Assembly (NCBI RefSeq): GCF_020179475.1
Contig: NZ_JAILXZ010000003.1
Coordinates: 607,353-671,352 of the forward strand
Source: Novosphingobium huizhouense
Lineage (GTDB): Bacteria; Pseudomonadota; Alphaproteobacteria; Sphingomonadales; Sphingomonadaceae
Length of the DNA stretch: 64,000 bases
Direction of reading: 5' to 3'
The position numbers and the translations under genes are program-made. Shown here piece after piece: positions 34,003 through 42,837 of the stretch (position 1 is its first letter; each line of letters begins with the position of its first letter). The notes under the pieces were generated by a model that saw only the letters and a list, made by a program, of their open reading frames with translations, made no database searches and was not told the origin of the DNA.

Positions 34003-34044
34003 AGAAAAAGGGATGCCCGCCGCCTTCCCTCAAAGGCGACGGGC
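34003..34044 (-). terminator. Internal terminator between acyl-CoA dehydrogenase and nitronate monooxygenase-like genes
   Basis: On the minus strand GCCCGTCGCCTT pairs with AAGGCGGCGGGC (12 pairs, one G-U) around a six-base loop, then ATCCC and five uridines. It stands in the 84-base gap between two same-strand genes, so it may attenuate expression of the promoter-distal half of the operon. Confidence 0.75.
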
Positions 34045-34061
34045 AAGACCTTGCCGGCGCG

Positions 34062-35267
34062 TCAGGCCGGGATCTGGTTGAACGGCACGCCCTTGTCCGG
34101 ACGATGATCCTGCGGCAGCCCGAGGATGCGCTCGGCAATGGTGTTGAGCAGCATCTCGTCCGCGCCGCCGGCGATGCGGCCGGTGGGGGCGCTGATCCAG
34201 CTGTTGGTCCAATCCTCGCGCGGGGAGTTGTGCTCGCTGTAGGCGAAGCCCGACTGGCCCTTGAGGTCCATCGCCAGCTCCGACAGCCGCTGCCGGCTGC
34301 GCACGGCGACAAGCTTGTTGAGCGAACCTTCCGGCCCCGCTTCCATGCCCGCCTGCATCATCAGCATGGCGCGCGCGGTGATCGATTCCAGCCCTGCGCG
34401 CATCGCGTGGTTGCGCGCGATCTGCGACCGGATGCGACCATCGGAAATGGCGGGGCGGCCGTTGTAGTCGGTGGTCCTGGCCAGTTCGACGAACACGTCG
34501 AGCGGCGGGCCGAAGCCGGCGCTGTCGGTCGCGATGTAGCGCTCGATCATCAGCGTGTGCATCGCCACGGCGAAGCCGCCGCCCACCGGGCTCATCCGCT
34601 GGCTGTCTTCGAGGCGCACGTCGTCGAAGAACACTTCGTTGACGTGGCTGTCCCCCGCCGCCAGCTTCACCGGCCGCACCTCGACGCCGGGCGCCTTCAT
34701 GTCGACCCAGTAGTAGGTCAGGCCCTTGTGCTTCTGCGCGGTGGGATCGGTGCGCGCCACGATCACGCCATAGTCGCAATACTGCGCCCAGCTGGTCCAC
34801 AGCTTCTGCCCGTTGAGCCGCCAGCCGTTGCCGTCGACTTCGGCGCGGGTGCGCAGCCCTGCAAGGTCCGATCCGCCCGAAGGTTCGGAGAACAGCTGGC
34901 ACCAGATTTCCTCGCCGCGCAGCGCCTTGACGATGCGCTCCTTCACGAAGTCCTTGTCCTGGCCGTAATGCATCAGGATCGGCACCGGCATGCCCAGCGA
35001 AATGCCGAAATAGACCACCGGCATCGAATACTTGGCTTCCTCGGTGTCGAAGATCAGCTTGTGGGTGTGGGTCAGCCCCTGCCCGCCATATTCCTTGGGC
35101 CAGCTGATCCCGCCGAACCCGGCGTCGTACTTGGTCGCCATGTAGCGACGGCCAAGCGCCAGGTCCTGCTCCACGTCCAGTCCGCGCCGGGCGTCCTTGC
35201 CGAACTCGCCGGCCACGGATTCGAGGAATTCGCGCGCGCTGGCGCGGTAGGCTTCGAAATCGGTCAT
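34062..35267 (-). CDS. Acyl-CoA dehydrogenase, large-subunit type
   Basis: A 401-residue acyl-CoA dehydrogenase: WPKEYGGQGL, QLFSEPSGGSDLAGLRTRAE, NGQKLWTSWAQYCDYG and a C-terminal GGADEMLLNTIAERILGLP in place of the common GTNEIQ. It resembles the FadE proteins used for CoA esters of cyclic acids. The ATG at 35267 overlaps the stop of the preceding small ACAD (ATGA), so the two very likely form one heteromeric enzyme. The second half of the operon is downstream beyond a terminator. Confidence 0.9.
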   Translation of the reverse strand: MTDFEAYRASAREFLESVAGEFGKDARRGLDVEQDLALGRRYMATKYDAGFGGISWPKEYGGQGLTHTHKLIFDTEEAKYSMPVVYFGISLGMPVPILMHYGQDKDFVKERIVKALRGEEIWCQLFSEPSGGSDLAGLRTRAEVDGNGWRLNGQKLWTSWAQYCDYGVIVARTDPTAQKHKGLTYYWVDMKAPGVEVRPVKLAAGDSHVNEVFFDDVRLEDSQRMSPVGGGFAVAMHTLMIERYIATDSAGFGPPLDVFVELARTTDYNGRPAISDGRIRSQIARNHAMRAGLESITARAMLMMQAGMEAGPEGSLNKLVAVRSRQRLSELAMDLKGQSGFAYSEHNSPREDWTNSWISAPTGRIAGGADEMLLNTIAERILGLPQDHRPDKGVPFNQIPA

Positions 35268-36355
35268 GCCGCTTCTCCCAGGTGATCCACCAGAAGGTCT
35301 TCCCAGAACATCAGGTTGCCCTGCTCGACGGCAAGGCTGCGCGCGCGGCGCATGTGCAGGTGCAGGCCGCCTTCCCACGTGGCGCCGATGCCGCCGTGGA
35401 TCTGCACGGTATCGCGCGCGGCGGTGTCATAGGCGTCGGTCGCCGAAATCCGCGCGTCGGCGGCGGCGACCAGGAAGTTCGCCTTGCCCTCGCTCGCGGC
35501 GGCGTGGATGCAGTTGGCCCGCGCGATCTCGACGAAGCCGTAAAGCTCGGCAATGCGGTGCTTGACCGACTGGAACGCGCCGATCGGCTGGCCGAAGGCC
35601 TTGCGCGTCAGCGCGTAGTCGCGCGCGGTGAACAGCAGCGCTTCGGCAGCGCCGGTCTGTTCGTGCGCCGTCACCACCGCCATGCGGGCGAGCAGGTCGA
35701 GCGCCAGCGTCGATGCCGCCTCGCCTTCGACGAGCAGCGTCGCCGGCGTGCCGTCGAACACCAGGTCAGCATAGAGCCGGGTGTTGTCGTAGCTGTCGAT
35801 CGCGTTGCGCGTCACGCCCGCAAGCTCGGCCAGCACCAGCGCCGGCTTGCCCTGATGGCTCGCCAGCACGACAGCGACGTCGGCGGTGATCCCTGCGGTC
35901 ACGCCCGGCTTGGTGCCGGTCAGCTTGCCGTCGGCGAAGGTCACCTTGGGGTTGGCCGGCAGCGGCGCGGTACCTTCGGCAAAGGCCACGGTACCGATCG
36001 CTTCGCCCGCCGCCAGCTTCGGCAGCCACGCGGCCTGCGCCTCGGCAACGCCGCTCGCCACCAGCGCCTGCGAAGCGCCATAGCCCACGGTCAGATAGGG
36101 CGCGCCGGCGATCACCGCGCCCGCCTGCTGCGCCACCAGGCCCAGCTCGGCAAGGCTCAGGCCCAGCCCGCCGTGCTCTTCGGGGATGGCAAGGCCGGTC
36201 CAGCCCTGCTCGACCGCCGTATCCCAGAACGGCTTGTCCACTTCGCCCGTCGTCGTCAGCAGCTTGAGCAAGCGGTCCTTGCTCGCCCGGGCTTCCAGAA
36301 CGCGCCGCGATTCGGTCGCGATAGCCTGCTGCCCCTCGTCGTAAAGGATCGACAT
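35264..36355 (-). CDS. Acyl-CoA dehydrogenase, small-subunit type
   Basis: A 363-residue divergent ACAD: IPEEHGGLGLSLAELGLV, a shortened middle domain, RKAFGQPIGAFQSVKHRIAE, and the C-terminal IHGGIGATWEGGLHLHMRRA. Small members with this ending pair with a larger ACAD in alpha2beta2 enzymes of steroid and related side-chain pathways. It is promoter-proximal in the leftward beta-oxidation operon. I favour the ATG at 36355 (MSILYDEG), which matches the usual N-terminus; the open frame continues upstream into the divergent promoter region. A perfect 7-base inverted repeat lies 60 bases upstream. Confidence 0.88.
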   Translation of the reverse strand: MSILYDEGQQAIATESRRVLEARASKDRLLKLLTTTGEVDKPFWDTAVEQGWTGLAIPEEHGGLGLSLAELGLVAQQAGAVIAGAPYLTVGYGASQALVASGVAEAQAAWLPKLAAGEAIGTVAFAEGTAPLPANPKVTFADGKLTGTKPGVTAGITADVAVVLASHQGKPALVLAELAGVTRNAIDSYDNTRLYADLVFDGTPATLLVEGEAASTLALDLLARMAVVTAHEQTGAAEALLFTARDYALTRKAFGQPIGAFQSVKHRIAELYGFVEIARANCIHAAASEGKANFLVAAADARISATDAYDTAARDTVQIHGGIGATWEGGLHLHMRRARSLAVEQGNLMFWEDLLVDHLGEAA

Positions 36356-36414
36356 CCTTGCGTTTTCCTGTCCCTGCAATGCCGGACGCCGGTTTGGCCC
36401 CGGCGCGGCGATTT

Positions 36415-36434
36415 GTTTAATCGCCCCATTAAAC
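36415..36434. promoter_or_regulatory. Inverted repeat GTTTAAT-N6-ATTAAAC between divergent operons
   Basis: Perfect 7-base arms around CGCCCC in the 204-base divergent interval between the ACAD operon and the AtuA-like gene. A looser related sequence, with GTTAAT and GGTTAAAC half sites, lies near 36518-36538, close to the AtuA-like start. It is a candidate operator for both directions. Confidence 0.5.
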
Positions 36435-36559
36435 TGGACCGGAAGCCCGGGCAAGGCAAGCGGGGAAATCGCCTCCGCCGCCTGTCCTGCACTAACGGGT
36501 TGCCACCGCCTCGCACCGTGTTAATCCATCGGTTAAACAAGCACCGAGAGAGGATCACC

Positions 36560-38371
36560 GTGACCAGAACCGTGCGCATCGGCGGCGCCTGCGCCTTCTT
36601 CGGCGATTCGAGCGTCGCGCCTGCCCAGCTCATCGCCGGCGGCTGCGACTACCTGATCCTCGACTACCTCGCCGAGGCGACGATGTCCGCGCTGGGCAGC
36701 ATGAAGCGCCACCGCGCCGATCTCGGCTATGCCAGCGATTTCACCGAGTGGGTGTGGAAGGACAACCTTGCTGCGCTCAAGGCCACCGGCACGAAGATTG
36801 TCACCAACGCCGGCGGCGTGAACCCCAAGGCCTGCGTCGCGCGGATGCAGGCGATCGCGGCCGAAGCGGGCTACCCCGATTTCAAGATCGCCTATGTCGA
36901 AGGCGACGACATGCTCGGCCGTCTCGACGACATCGCCGACCAGAGCGAGATGTTCACCCACGCGCCCTTCCCGCCGCGTGACAAGATCATCACCGCCAAC
37001 GCCTACCTCGGTGGCGGCCCGATCGCCCGGGCGCTGGCGATGGGCGCCGATGTCGTCATCACCGGCCGCTGCGTCGATTCCGCGCTCACGCTCGGCATCT
37101 GCATCCACGAATTCGGCTGGGCGCCCACCGACTACGACAAGCTTTCGCAGGCCAGCCTTGCCGGCCACGTGATCGAATGCGGCGCGCAAGGATCGGGCGG
37201 GCTGTTCACCGACTGGGAGGACGTGCCCGACTGGGAGAACATCGGCTATCCCATCGTCGAAATGCACGCCGACGGCAGCTTCGTCGTCACCAAGCCCGAA
37301 GGCACCGGCGGCCTCGTCAACAAGGCGGTCGTCGCCGAACAGATCCTCTACGAAGTCGGCGACCCGCAGGCCTATCTGCTGCCGGACGTCGCCTGCGATT
37401 TCACGCAAGTCCGCCTCGAACAGGTCGGCGAAAACCGCGTGCGCGTCACCGGCTCGATTGGCCGAGCGCCCACCGGCAAGTACAAGGTCTGCGTCACCTG
37501 GGCCGATGGCTTCCGCTGCATCGGCTTCATGGCGCTGGTCGGTCGCGATGCCGCGAAGAAGGCGCAGCGCCAGGCCGAAGCGGTGCTCGCGCGCTGCAAC
37601 CGCATGCTGCGCGATCGCAACATGGGCCCCTATCGCGCCAGCCGCATCGAACTGATCGGCGCGGAATCGAGCTACGGCGCCAACGCGCGCAACACCGATA
37701 CGCGCGAAGTGGTCTACAAGCTCGCCGCCGAGCACGACGAGGAAGAGGCCTTCAAACCCTTCCTGCGCGAATTCGACAGCCCCACCACCTCGATGTCGGT
37801 CGGCACCGCCGGCTGGTTCGGCGCCCGCGCGCAAGTCACCCCGGTGTTCCGCGTGTTCTCGGTCGCCATTGCCCGCGATGCCGTGCCCGTCACCATCACG
37901 CTGGGCGAGGCCCAGGAAACCCTGACCGAACCCGTCCCCACCCCCGTCTTCGATGCGTCCGCCATCGAACGCCCCGTCCCGCCCGCCGAACCCGATGCGC
38001 GCGGCGAAGAGCTCGTCGAAGTCCCGCTGGTCGAGGTCGCCTGGGGCCGCAGCGGCGACAAGGGAGATGCCTTCAACATCGGCGTCATCGCCCGCAAGCC
38101 CGAGGCGCTGCCGTGGATCCGCGCGGCGCTTTCGCCCGATGCCATGCTCAAATGGTTCGCGCACGAATTCGAAGGCGGCGCCAACCCTGCCGTGCTGCGC
38201 TACGACCTGCCCGGCCTCGATGCGGTAAACCTCCACTTCCTCGATGCCCTGGGCGGCGGGCAGTTCTCCTCCCTGCGCCTCGACCCCCTCGCCAAGGGCA
38301 AGGCGCAGCAGTTGCTCGACATGCCGGTCAAGGTTCCGGCGCGGCTCGTGTCCCAGGGCGCCCGCTTGTGA
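36560..38371 (+). CDS. AtuA-like protein (acyclic terpene utilization family, DUF1446)
   Basis: A 603-residue protein with a DUF1446/AtuA N-terminal domain (VRIGGACAFFGDSSVAPAQLIAGG; later GADVVITGRCVDSALTLG) and the separate C-terminal AtuA-like domain (VEVAWGRSGDKGDAFNIGVIARKPE). In Pseudomonas, atuA is part of the citronellol/geranyl-CoA pathway, but its reaction is not established. The start is a GTG at 36560 with AGAGGA six bases upstream. It is divergent from the ACAD/FadB operon, which places it with beta-oxidation of a branched or cyclic acid. A terminator overlaps its stop codon. Confidence 0.85.
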   Translation: MTRTVRIGGACAFFGDSSVAPAQLIAGGCDYLILDYLAEATMSALGSMKRHRADLGYASDFTEWVWKDNLAALKATGTKIVTNAGGVNPKACVARMQAIAAEAGYPDFKIAYVEGDDMLGRLDDIADQSEMFTHAPFPPRDKIITANAYLGGGPIARALAMGADVVITGRCVDSALTLGICIHEFGWAPTDYDKLSQASLAGHVIECGAQGSGGLFTDWEDVPDWENIGYPIVEMHADGSFVVTKPEGTGGLVNKAVVAEQILYEVGDPQAYLLPDVACDFTQVRLEQVGENRVRVTGSIGRAPTGKYKVCVTWADGFRCIGFMALVGRDAAKKAQRQAEAVLARCNRMLRDRNMGPYRASRIELIGAESSYGANARNTDTREVVYKLAAEHDEEEAFKPFLREFDSPTTSMSVGTAGWFGARAQVTPVFRVFSVAIARDAVPVTITLGEAQETLTEPVPTPVFDASAIERPVPPAEPDARGEELVEVPLVEVAWGRSGDKGDAFNIGVIARKPEALPWIRAALSPDAMLKWFAHEFEGGANPAVLRYDLPGLDAVNLHFLDALGGGQFSSLRLDPLAKGKAQQLLDMPVKVPARLVSQGARL

Positions 38372-38384
38372 GGCGCGGGCTTTT
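38360..38384 (+). terminator. Terminator overlapping the stop of the AtuA-like gene
   Basis: GCCCGC (38360-38365) pairs with GCGGGC (38375-38380), followed by TTTT. The stop codon lies in the loop. Confidence 0.55.
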
Positions 38385-38430
38385 GCTGCACTCCTCGTCA
38401 CGGCTCGATCGAACCGGAAGGTTTTCCATC

Positions 38431-39000
38431 ATGACACGCACGTTCGTCCGTCTCGGCCTGTTCGCCGCACTCCTCGCGGCCACCCCGCTCCACGCGCAGT
38501 TCCGCCCCGGCCCGGTCCGCATGCCCGGCGACGACTGCCCCAACACCCCCTACCCTGCCGACCCTGCGGTGGTGCTCTCGCCCGAGCAGGAGACGGCGGT
38601 GCGCTGCTGGTTCGAGGCGGGAAGCAACGATGCCGGCCTGCGCCTGGTGCAAAGCCACATGGCGAACAGGCCGGTCGACTTCGCCAAGGTGCTCGGCGTG
38701 TTGGCGGTGATGGTCGGCGATCCGATCAAGACGTCGAGCTCGCTCGGCGGGCGCACGATGATGACCCAGGCGGTGCGCAGCTCGCGGATCGGGTTCGGCG
38801 ACACCGTCACCCCCACCGGCGAGCGCCAGCGCAGCCCGATCGCCATGCGCATCCTCGCCCAGCTCTACATGGCGGGCCGCGGCGTCGACAAGGACCCCGA
38901 GGCCGCGCTCAAGTGGATCAAGCGCGCCGAGACCGGCGGCGACCAGGTCGCCACGGACCTCCACGCAGCCTGGCTCGCCAAGGGCCTGGTCGCCGACTGA
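38431..39000 (+). CDS. Exported protein with a Sel1-like repeat, function unknown
   Basis: A 189-residue protein with a clear signal peptide (about residues 1-22, LLAATPLHA cleavage). The mature region has no recognised catalytic motif. Near the C-terminus ILAQLYMAGRGVDKDPEAALKWIKRAE matches one Sel1-type helical repeat, and two cysteines (DDCPNTP and VRCWFEAG) could form a disulfide. It is probably periplasmic and may mediate protein contacts. The gene stands alone between the AtuA-like gene, which ends in a terminator, and a convergent SDR gene. Confidence 0.7.
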   Translation: MTRTFVRLGLFAALLAATPLHAQFRPGPVRMPGDDCPNTPYPADPAVVLSPEQETAVRCWFEAGSNDAGLRLVQSHMANRPVDFAKVLGVLAVMVGDPIKTSSSLGGRTMMTQAVRSSRIGFGDTVTPTGERQRSPIAMRILAQLYMAGRGVDKDPEAALKWIKRAETGGDQVATDLHAAWLAKGLVAD

Positions 39001-39061
39001 GCGCCATCGGCAGGCAGGAGCCGGGGCCGCGCCGCTTGCGTTGCGCAGCCCCTTTCCTCGC

Positions 39062-39853
39062 TTACTTCGGCGGCATGCGGATCGCGCCGTCGAGGCGCAG
39101 GTTCTGCCCGTTGAAGTAGCCGTTGCGCACGAGTTCGAGCACAAGGCTGCCGAACTCGGGCGGGCGGCCGAGCCGCTTGGGGAACGGCACCGAACGTTCC
39201 AGTCCTTCGAAGATCGCCGGTGCGCGGTCCTTCACCGCCAGCATCGGCGGCGTGGCGAAGATGCCCGGCATGATCGAATTGACGCGGATGCCGATGTCCA
39301 TCAGGTCACGCGCCATCGGCAGGACGAGGCCATTCACGCCCGCCTTCAGCGAGCCATAGGCGATCTGCCCGATCTGCGCGTCCTGCGCCGCGACCGAGGC
39401 GGTCAGCGTGATCACTCCCCGCTCGCCGTCCTCGAGCGGCTCGAGGCTCGCCATGCCCAACGCCGACAGCGAAGCGAGGCGATAGCTCGCGATCAGCACG
39501 CCGTGCGCGGAATAGGTGTAGTCCTCGGTCGAAAAGCGCTTGTAGGCGCCCTTCTCGCGATCCCAGGCAAGCGTCTTGCCGCCCTTCATCGTCGCCGCGC
39601 AGTGCACCAGCACGCGCTCCTGCCCGTTAGCCGCGCGCGCGGCTTCGAAGCCTGCGATCACCGACTCCTCGCTGGTGATGTCCACCTTGACGAACGTCGC
39701 GCCGATCTCGGCGGCGACCTTCTGGCCCCAGTCCTCGTTGATATCGAAGATGGCGACCTTGGCGCCTGCCCCGGCAAGCGCTTCGGCGCTGGCGCGGCCA
39801 AGGCCCGACGAACCCCCGGTGACGACCGCGGAAACCGAACTGTCGATCTTCAT
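39062..39853 (-). CDS. SDR family oxidoreductase (paralogue of 32218-33000)
   Basis: A 263-residue SDR: TGGSSGLGRAS, FDINED, TASVAAQD and the catalytic YGSLK, ending in FNGQNLRLDGAIRMPPK. It aligns with 32218-33000 over the full length with few gaps. It probably oxidises a related 3-hydroxyacyl-CoA or alicyclic alcohol. It is divergent from the zinc alcohol dehydrogenase gene across 127 bases. Confidence 0.88.
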   Translation of the reverse strand: MKIDSSVSAVVTGGSSGLGRASAEALAGAGAKVAIFDINEDWGQKVAAEIGATFVKVDITSEESVIAGFEAARAANGQERVLVHCAATMKGGKTLAWDREKGAYKRFSTEDYTYSAHGVLIASYRLASLSALGMASLEPLEDGERGVITLTASVAAQDAQIGQIAYGSLKAGVNGLVLPMARDLMDIGIRVNSIMPGIFATPPMLAVKDRAPAIFEGLERSVPFPKRLGRPPEFGSLVLELVRNGYFNGQNLRLDGAIRMPPK

Positions 39854-39980
39854 TGTGCTTCCTCTCCTGCAATGGAACCGTTTTGCCGCCTCACCCGCCA
39901 TCGCGGGCTGGCCAAATCCTCGGCGTGTTATACGTTGCAACCTGCAACGCGCCCGCGCGGCGCGAAACGGGAGAACGAGC

Positions 39981-41030
39981 ATGTCGACTGCTGCCTGGGG
40001 CGCGACCGCGCCGGATTCGGGAATGGCCCCGCTGACGATCGAACGCCGCGCGCTGCGCGACGAGGACGTGGCGATCCGCATCACCCATTGCGGCGTGTGC
40101 CATTCCGATCTGCACACCGCGCGCAACGACTGGGGTCGCACGGTCTACCCCGCCGTCCCGGGCCATGAAATCGTCGGCATCGTCAGCGCGGTCGGCGCAG
40201 GCGTCACCAGGTTCGCTCCGGGCGACCGGGTGGCGGTGGGCACCGTGGTCGATTCCTGCCGCACTTGCGATGCCTGCACGCGCGGCGACGAGCAGTATTG
40301 CGAAAAGGGCAACACCGGCACCTACAACGGCAAGGACCGCCACGACGGCAGCCCGACCTACGGCGGCTATTCGGCCGACATCGTCGTTGCCGAACCCTAC
40401 GTGCTGCGCGTGCCCGACAATCTCGACATGGCCGCCGCCGCCCCGCTGCTCTGCGCCGGCGCCACCACCTGGTCGCCCTTGCGCCACTGGAAGGTCGGTC
40501 CGGGCACGCGCGTCGCGGTAATCGGTCTCGGCGGCCTGGGCCACCTCGGCGTCAAGTTTGCGAAAGCGCTGGGCGCCCACGTCACGATGATCACCGGCTC
40601 GCCCTCGAAGGTCGCCGATGCGCAGCTGCTTGGCGCCGACGAGGTCCTGCTGTCGAGCGACAAGGACGCGATGCGCGCCGCCACGCGCCGGTTCGATTTC
40701 GTGCTCGACACCGTGCCCGTCCGCCACGACGTGACCAAGTACCTGTTCCTGCTCGATCGCAACGGCACGCTTTGCATCGTCGGCATGATCGACATGATGC
40801 CCGAACTGCATACCGGGTTGCTGCTCGGCGGCCGCCGCGCCGTTTCCGGCTCGGGCGTGGCGGGCATTCCCGAAACGCAGGAGATGCTCGATTTCTGCGC
40901 CGAACATCAGGTCCTGCCCGAAATCGAGATGATCCGCATGGACGAGATCAACCACGCTTTCGAGCGGATGGAGCGCGCCGACGTGAAGTACCGCTTCGTC
41001 ATCGACATGGCCACGCTCGCCCCCGCCTGA
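39981..41030 (+). CDS. Zinc-dependent alcohol dehydrogenase (cinnamyl-alcohol dehydrogenase-like MDR)
   Basis: A 349-residue medium-chain dehydrogenase. Catalytic zinc ligands are Cys37 (HCGVCHSDLH), His62-Glu63 (PGHE) and the cysteine of LLCAGATTW. The structural zinc is held by Cys93, Cys96, Cys99 and Cys107. The coenzyme motif is GLGGLGHLGVKFA. The pattern is that of YahK/CAD-type NADP-dependent aldehyde reductases. The ATG at 39981 has GGGAGAACGAG upstream. It would interconvert an alcohol and aldehyde; the substrate may belong to the surrounding pathway. Confidence 0.92.
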   Translation: MSTAAWGATAPDSGMAPLTIERRALRDEDVAIRITHCGVCHSDLHTARNDWGRTVYPAVPGHEIVGIVSAVGAGVTRFAPGDRVAVGTVVDSCRTCDACTRGDEQYCEKGNTGTYNGKDRHDGSPTYGGYSADIVVAEPYVLRVPDNLDMAAAAPLLCAGATTWSPLRHWKVGPGTRVAVIGLGGLGHLGVKFAKALGAHVTMITGSPSKVADAQLLGADEVLLSSDKDAMRAATRRFDFVLDTVPVRHDVTKYLFLLDRNGTLCIVGMIDMMPELHTGLLLGGRRAVSGSGVAGIPETQEMLDFCAEHQVLPEIEMIRMDEINHAFERMERADVKYRFVIDMATLAPA

Positions 41031-41034
41031 AGGT

Positions 41035-41970
41035 TCAGCCCCAGCCGGCCTCGACGGCGGCAAGGCGCTTGCGCCAGCCGTCGCCGGGGATGCGCGCGGC
41101 GAATTCTGCGGCCAGCCGCGCGACAAGCCCGGCCACCGGCTCGACCCCGTCGATCAGCCCCACGCTCTGCCCGGCGCTGAACGTATCGCGCCAGCCCACC
41201 AGCCCTTCGGGCAAGTCGACCTTGCCGGGCGAGCGGATCGTCATCTCGTCGAGCCCGGCTTCGGCCAGCGAATCCCGGATCCAGTTGGCGGGCACGCCAT
41301 TGATCGCCGCCGAAACGACGATCCCGTCCACCCCGGCGCGTTCGATGTGGCGGCGGTGCCCTTCGACCACGCCGCTCTCGGGCGTCGCGATGAAGCGCGT
41401 GCCCATGCAGGCGATATCGCCGCCCAGCGCCAGCGCGCCGGCCATGCCTGCGGCGTCGGCGATCCCGCCGGCCACGATCAGCAGCCCGTCCCAGATCCGC
41501 CGCACCGCCGGCACGAAAGCCAGCGGAGTGAGGAACCCGGTGTGTCCGCCCGCGCCCGAGCAGGTAACCATAAGTCCGTCGACACCGACCGCGATCGCCT
41601 TTTCGGCATGGCGCATGGTCGTCACGTCCTGGATTACCCGGCCACCCCAGCCATGCACCCGCTCGACCACCGCCGAGGGATCGCCGAGGCTGGTCAGCAC
41701 CAGCGGCACGCGGTGCTGCTCGAGCAGGTCGAGCTTGGCCGGCCCGGTCGGTTCGGTGGCGATCCGCGCGGGCAGGTTGACGATGGCGGGACCCGGCCCG
41801 GGCTGCGCCGCAAGCGCCGAAAGATAGCGCTCGAACTCGTCCATCTGCGTGTAGGTGCCGCCCTGCCAGCCGGCGATCACGCCGGCCCGGGCGCAGGCGG
41901 TGGCAAGCTCGACCGAGGAGGCGATGCTCATCGGCGCGCACATCAGCGGGGCGGAAAGGTGCTCGAACAT
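41035..41970 (-). CDS. Nitronate monooxygenase-like flavoprotein
   Basis: A 311-residue FMN TIM-barrel protein of the nitronate monooxygenase superfamily (LSAPLMCAPMSIASSVELATA, VTCSGAGGHTGF with the family histidine, VAGGIADAAGMAGALALGGD, GTRFIATPES). It is only distantly similar to the 32997-33977 protein, having a shorter N-terminus and a different middle. It is convergent with the alcohol dehydrogenase gene (four bases apart). Substrate unknown; an oxidase or enoyl-reductase-like role is as likely as nitronate oxidation. Confidence 0.86.
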   Translation of the reverse strand: MFEHLSAPLMCAPMSIASSVELATACARAGVIAGWQGGTYTQMDEFERYLSALAAQPGPGPAIVNLPARIATEPTGPAKLDLLEQHRVPLVLTSLGDPSAVVERVHGWGGRVIQDVTTMRHAEKAIAVGVDGLMVTCSGAGGHTGFLTPLAFVPAVRRIWDGLLIVAGGIADAAGMAGALALGGDIACMGTRFIATPESGVVEGHRRHIERAGVDGIVVSAAINGVPANWIRDSLAEAGLDEMTIRSPGKVDLPEGLVGWRDTFSAGQSVGLIDGVEPVAGLVARLAAEFAARIPGDGWRKRLAAVEAGWG

Positions 41971-42204
41971 GCGCCTGTCCTGCCCTTAATCAACCGCCCA
42001 ATCAATTCTCGTTTAGAGACATTTCAGCAAACGAAAGTTATTGCTCCATCCGGGGGGACCTGAAAGAACGACATCGGTCGCGCAAAAAACAGGGTTACCG
42101 CGTGTCCCCGCAATCATCCGCAGGGATGCCTTCACCCGGATCGCAGGAGGCCGGCACCAGATTGCCGGCAGCCCGTTGCAGCCCCGGCAGCTTCTTGCCG
42201 CCCG

Positions 42205-42837
42205 ATGTCGAAAGGTCCGTTCCGCGCCATGTCCCCGCGCCGATCCCGCCGCCTTGCCGCCGCGGCCTCGCTGCTGGTGTCGCTCACCGGGGGCGCCCTG
42301 CTGCTCTGGCCGGCGCTGGTGCGGGCGGATTCGCGCTTCGAGACCGGCACGGCGAGCCCGACCAAGGCGAGCGCGCACCTCGATTTCACCATCATCGTGC
42401 CCAATGTCGCGTTCCTGCGGCTCGGCACCGGCGGCGCGCTCCCCGGCTCGAGCCCGACGCTGTCGGTCACCACGATCGATGCCACCGGCGCGACCGGGAC
42501 CCGCACCGCGCCGGCGGGGTCGCTGATCTCGGCGCGCGTGGTGGGCAACGCGGGCAGCCTGTCGCTGAGCGCGGCGGCGTTCGGGCGCGGCTGGTCGCGC
42601 TTCGTCGTCGCGGCCGATCACGGTGCGGCGGTGCACATGCTCGAGCATCCCTCGCTGGTCGACGACGCCAGCAGCGCGCGGGTGCTGCCGGTCACGCGCG
42701 GCCGGATCACCGAACTCGATGCGAACTGGACCTATTCGCTCGCGCCGACGGCGCCGCGCAAGACCGGAGGCCTTCGCCCCCTGCCTGCCGACGAACCAGG
42801 CCCAACCCGCCTGATCTATTCGCTTTCGATGCCCTGA
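42205..42837 (+). CDS. Exported pilin-like subunit (family of 47996-48622)
   Basis: A 210-residue protein with an arginine-rich N-terminus and a hydrophobic signal segment (SLLVSLTGGALLLWPALVRA). The mature start SRFETGTASPTKASAHLDFTI matches the 47996-48622 protein (SKFVTGTGSPLTASASLDFTI). The mature part is a predicted all-beta chain that ends with the strand LIYSLSMP. It lacks cysteines. Such a strand-rich chain with a conserved last strand is what chaperone-usher pilins look like. The ATG at 42205 or 42229 could start it. It is probably the first gene of the fibre locus; role as minor or tip subunit is inference. Confidence 0.7.
   Translation: MSKGPFRAMSPRRSRRLAAAASLLVSLTGGALLLWPALVRADSRFETGTASPTKASAHLDFTIIVPNVAFLRLGTGGALPGSSPTLSVTTIDATGATGTRTAPAGSLISARVVGNAGSLSLSAAAFGRGWSRFVVAADHGAAVHMLEHPSLVDDASSARVLPVTRGRITELDANWTYSLAPTAPRKTGGLRPLPADEPGPTRLIYSLSMP

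Noticed and set aside
38431..39000. Possible PEP-CTERM substrate of the exosortase
   Set aside because: The exported protein lacks a VPEP motif and a C-terminal hydrophobic helix with basic residues. No other protein in the window has them.
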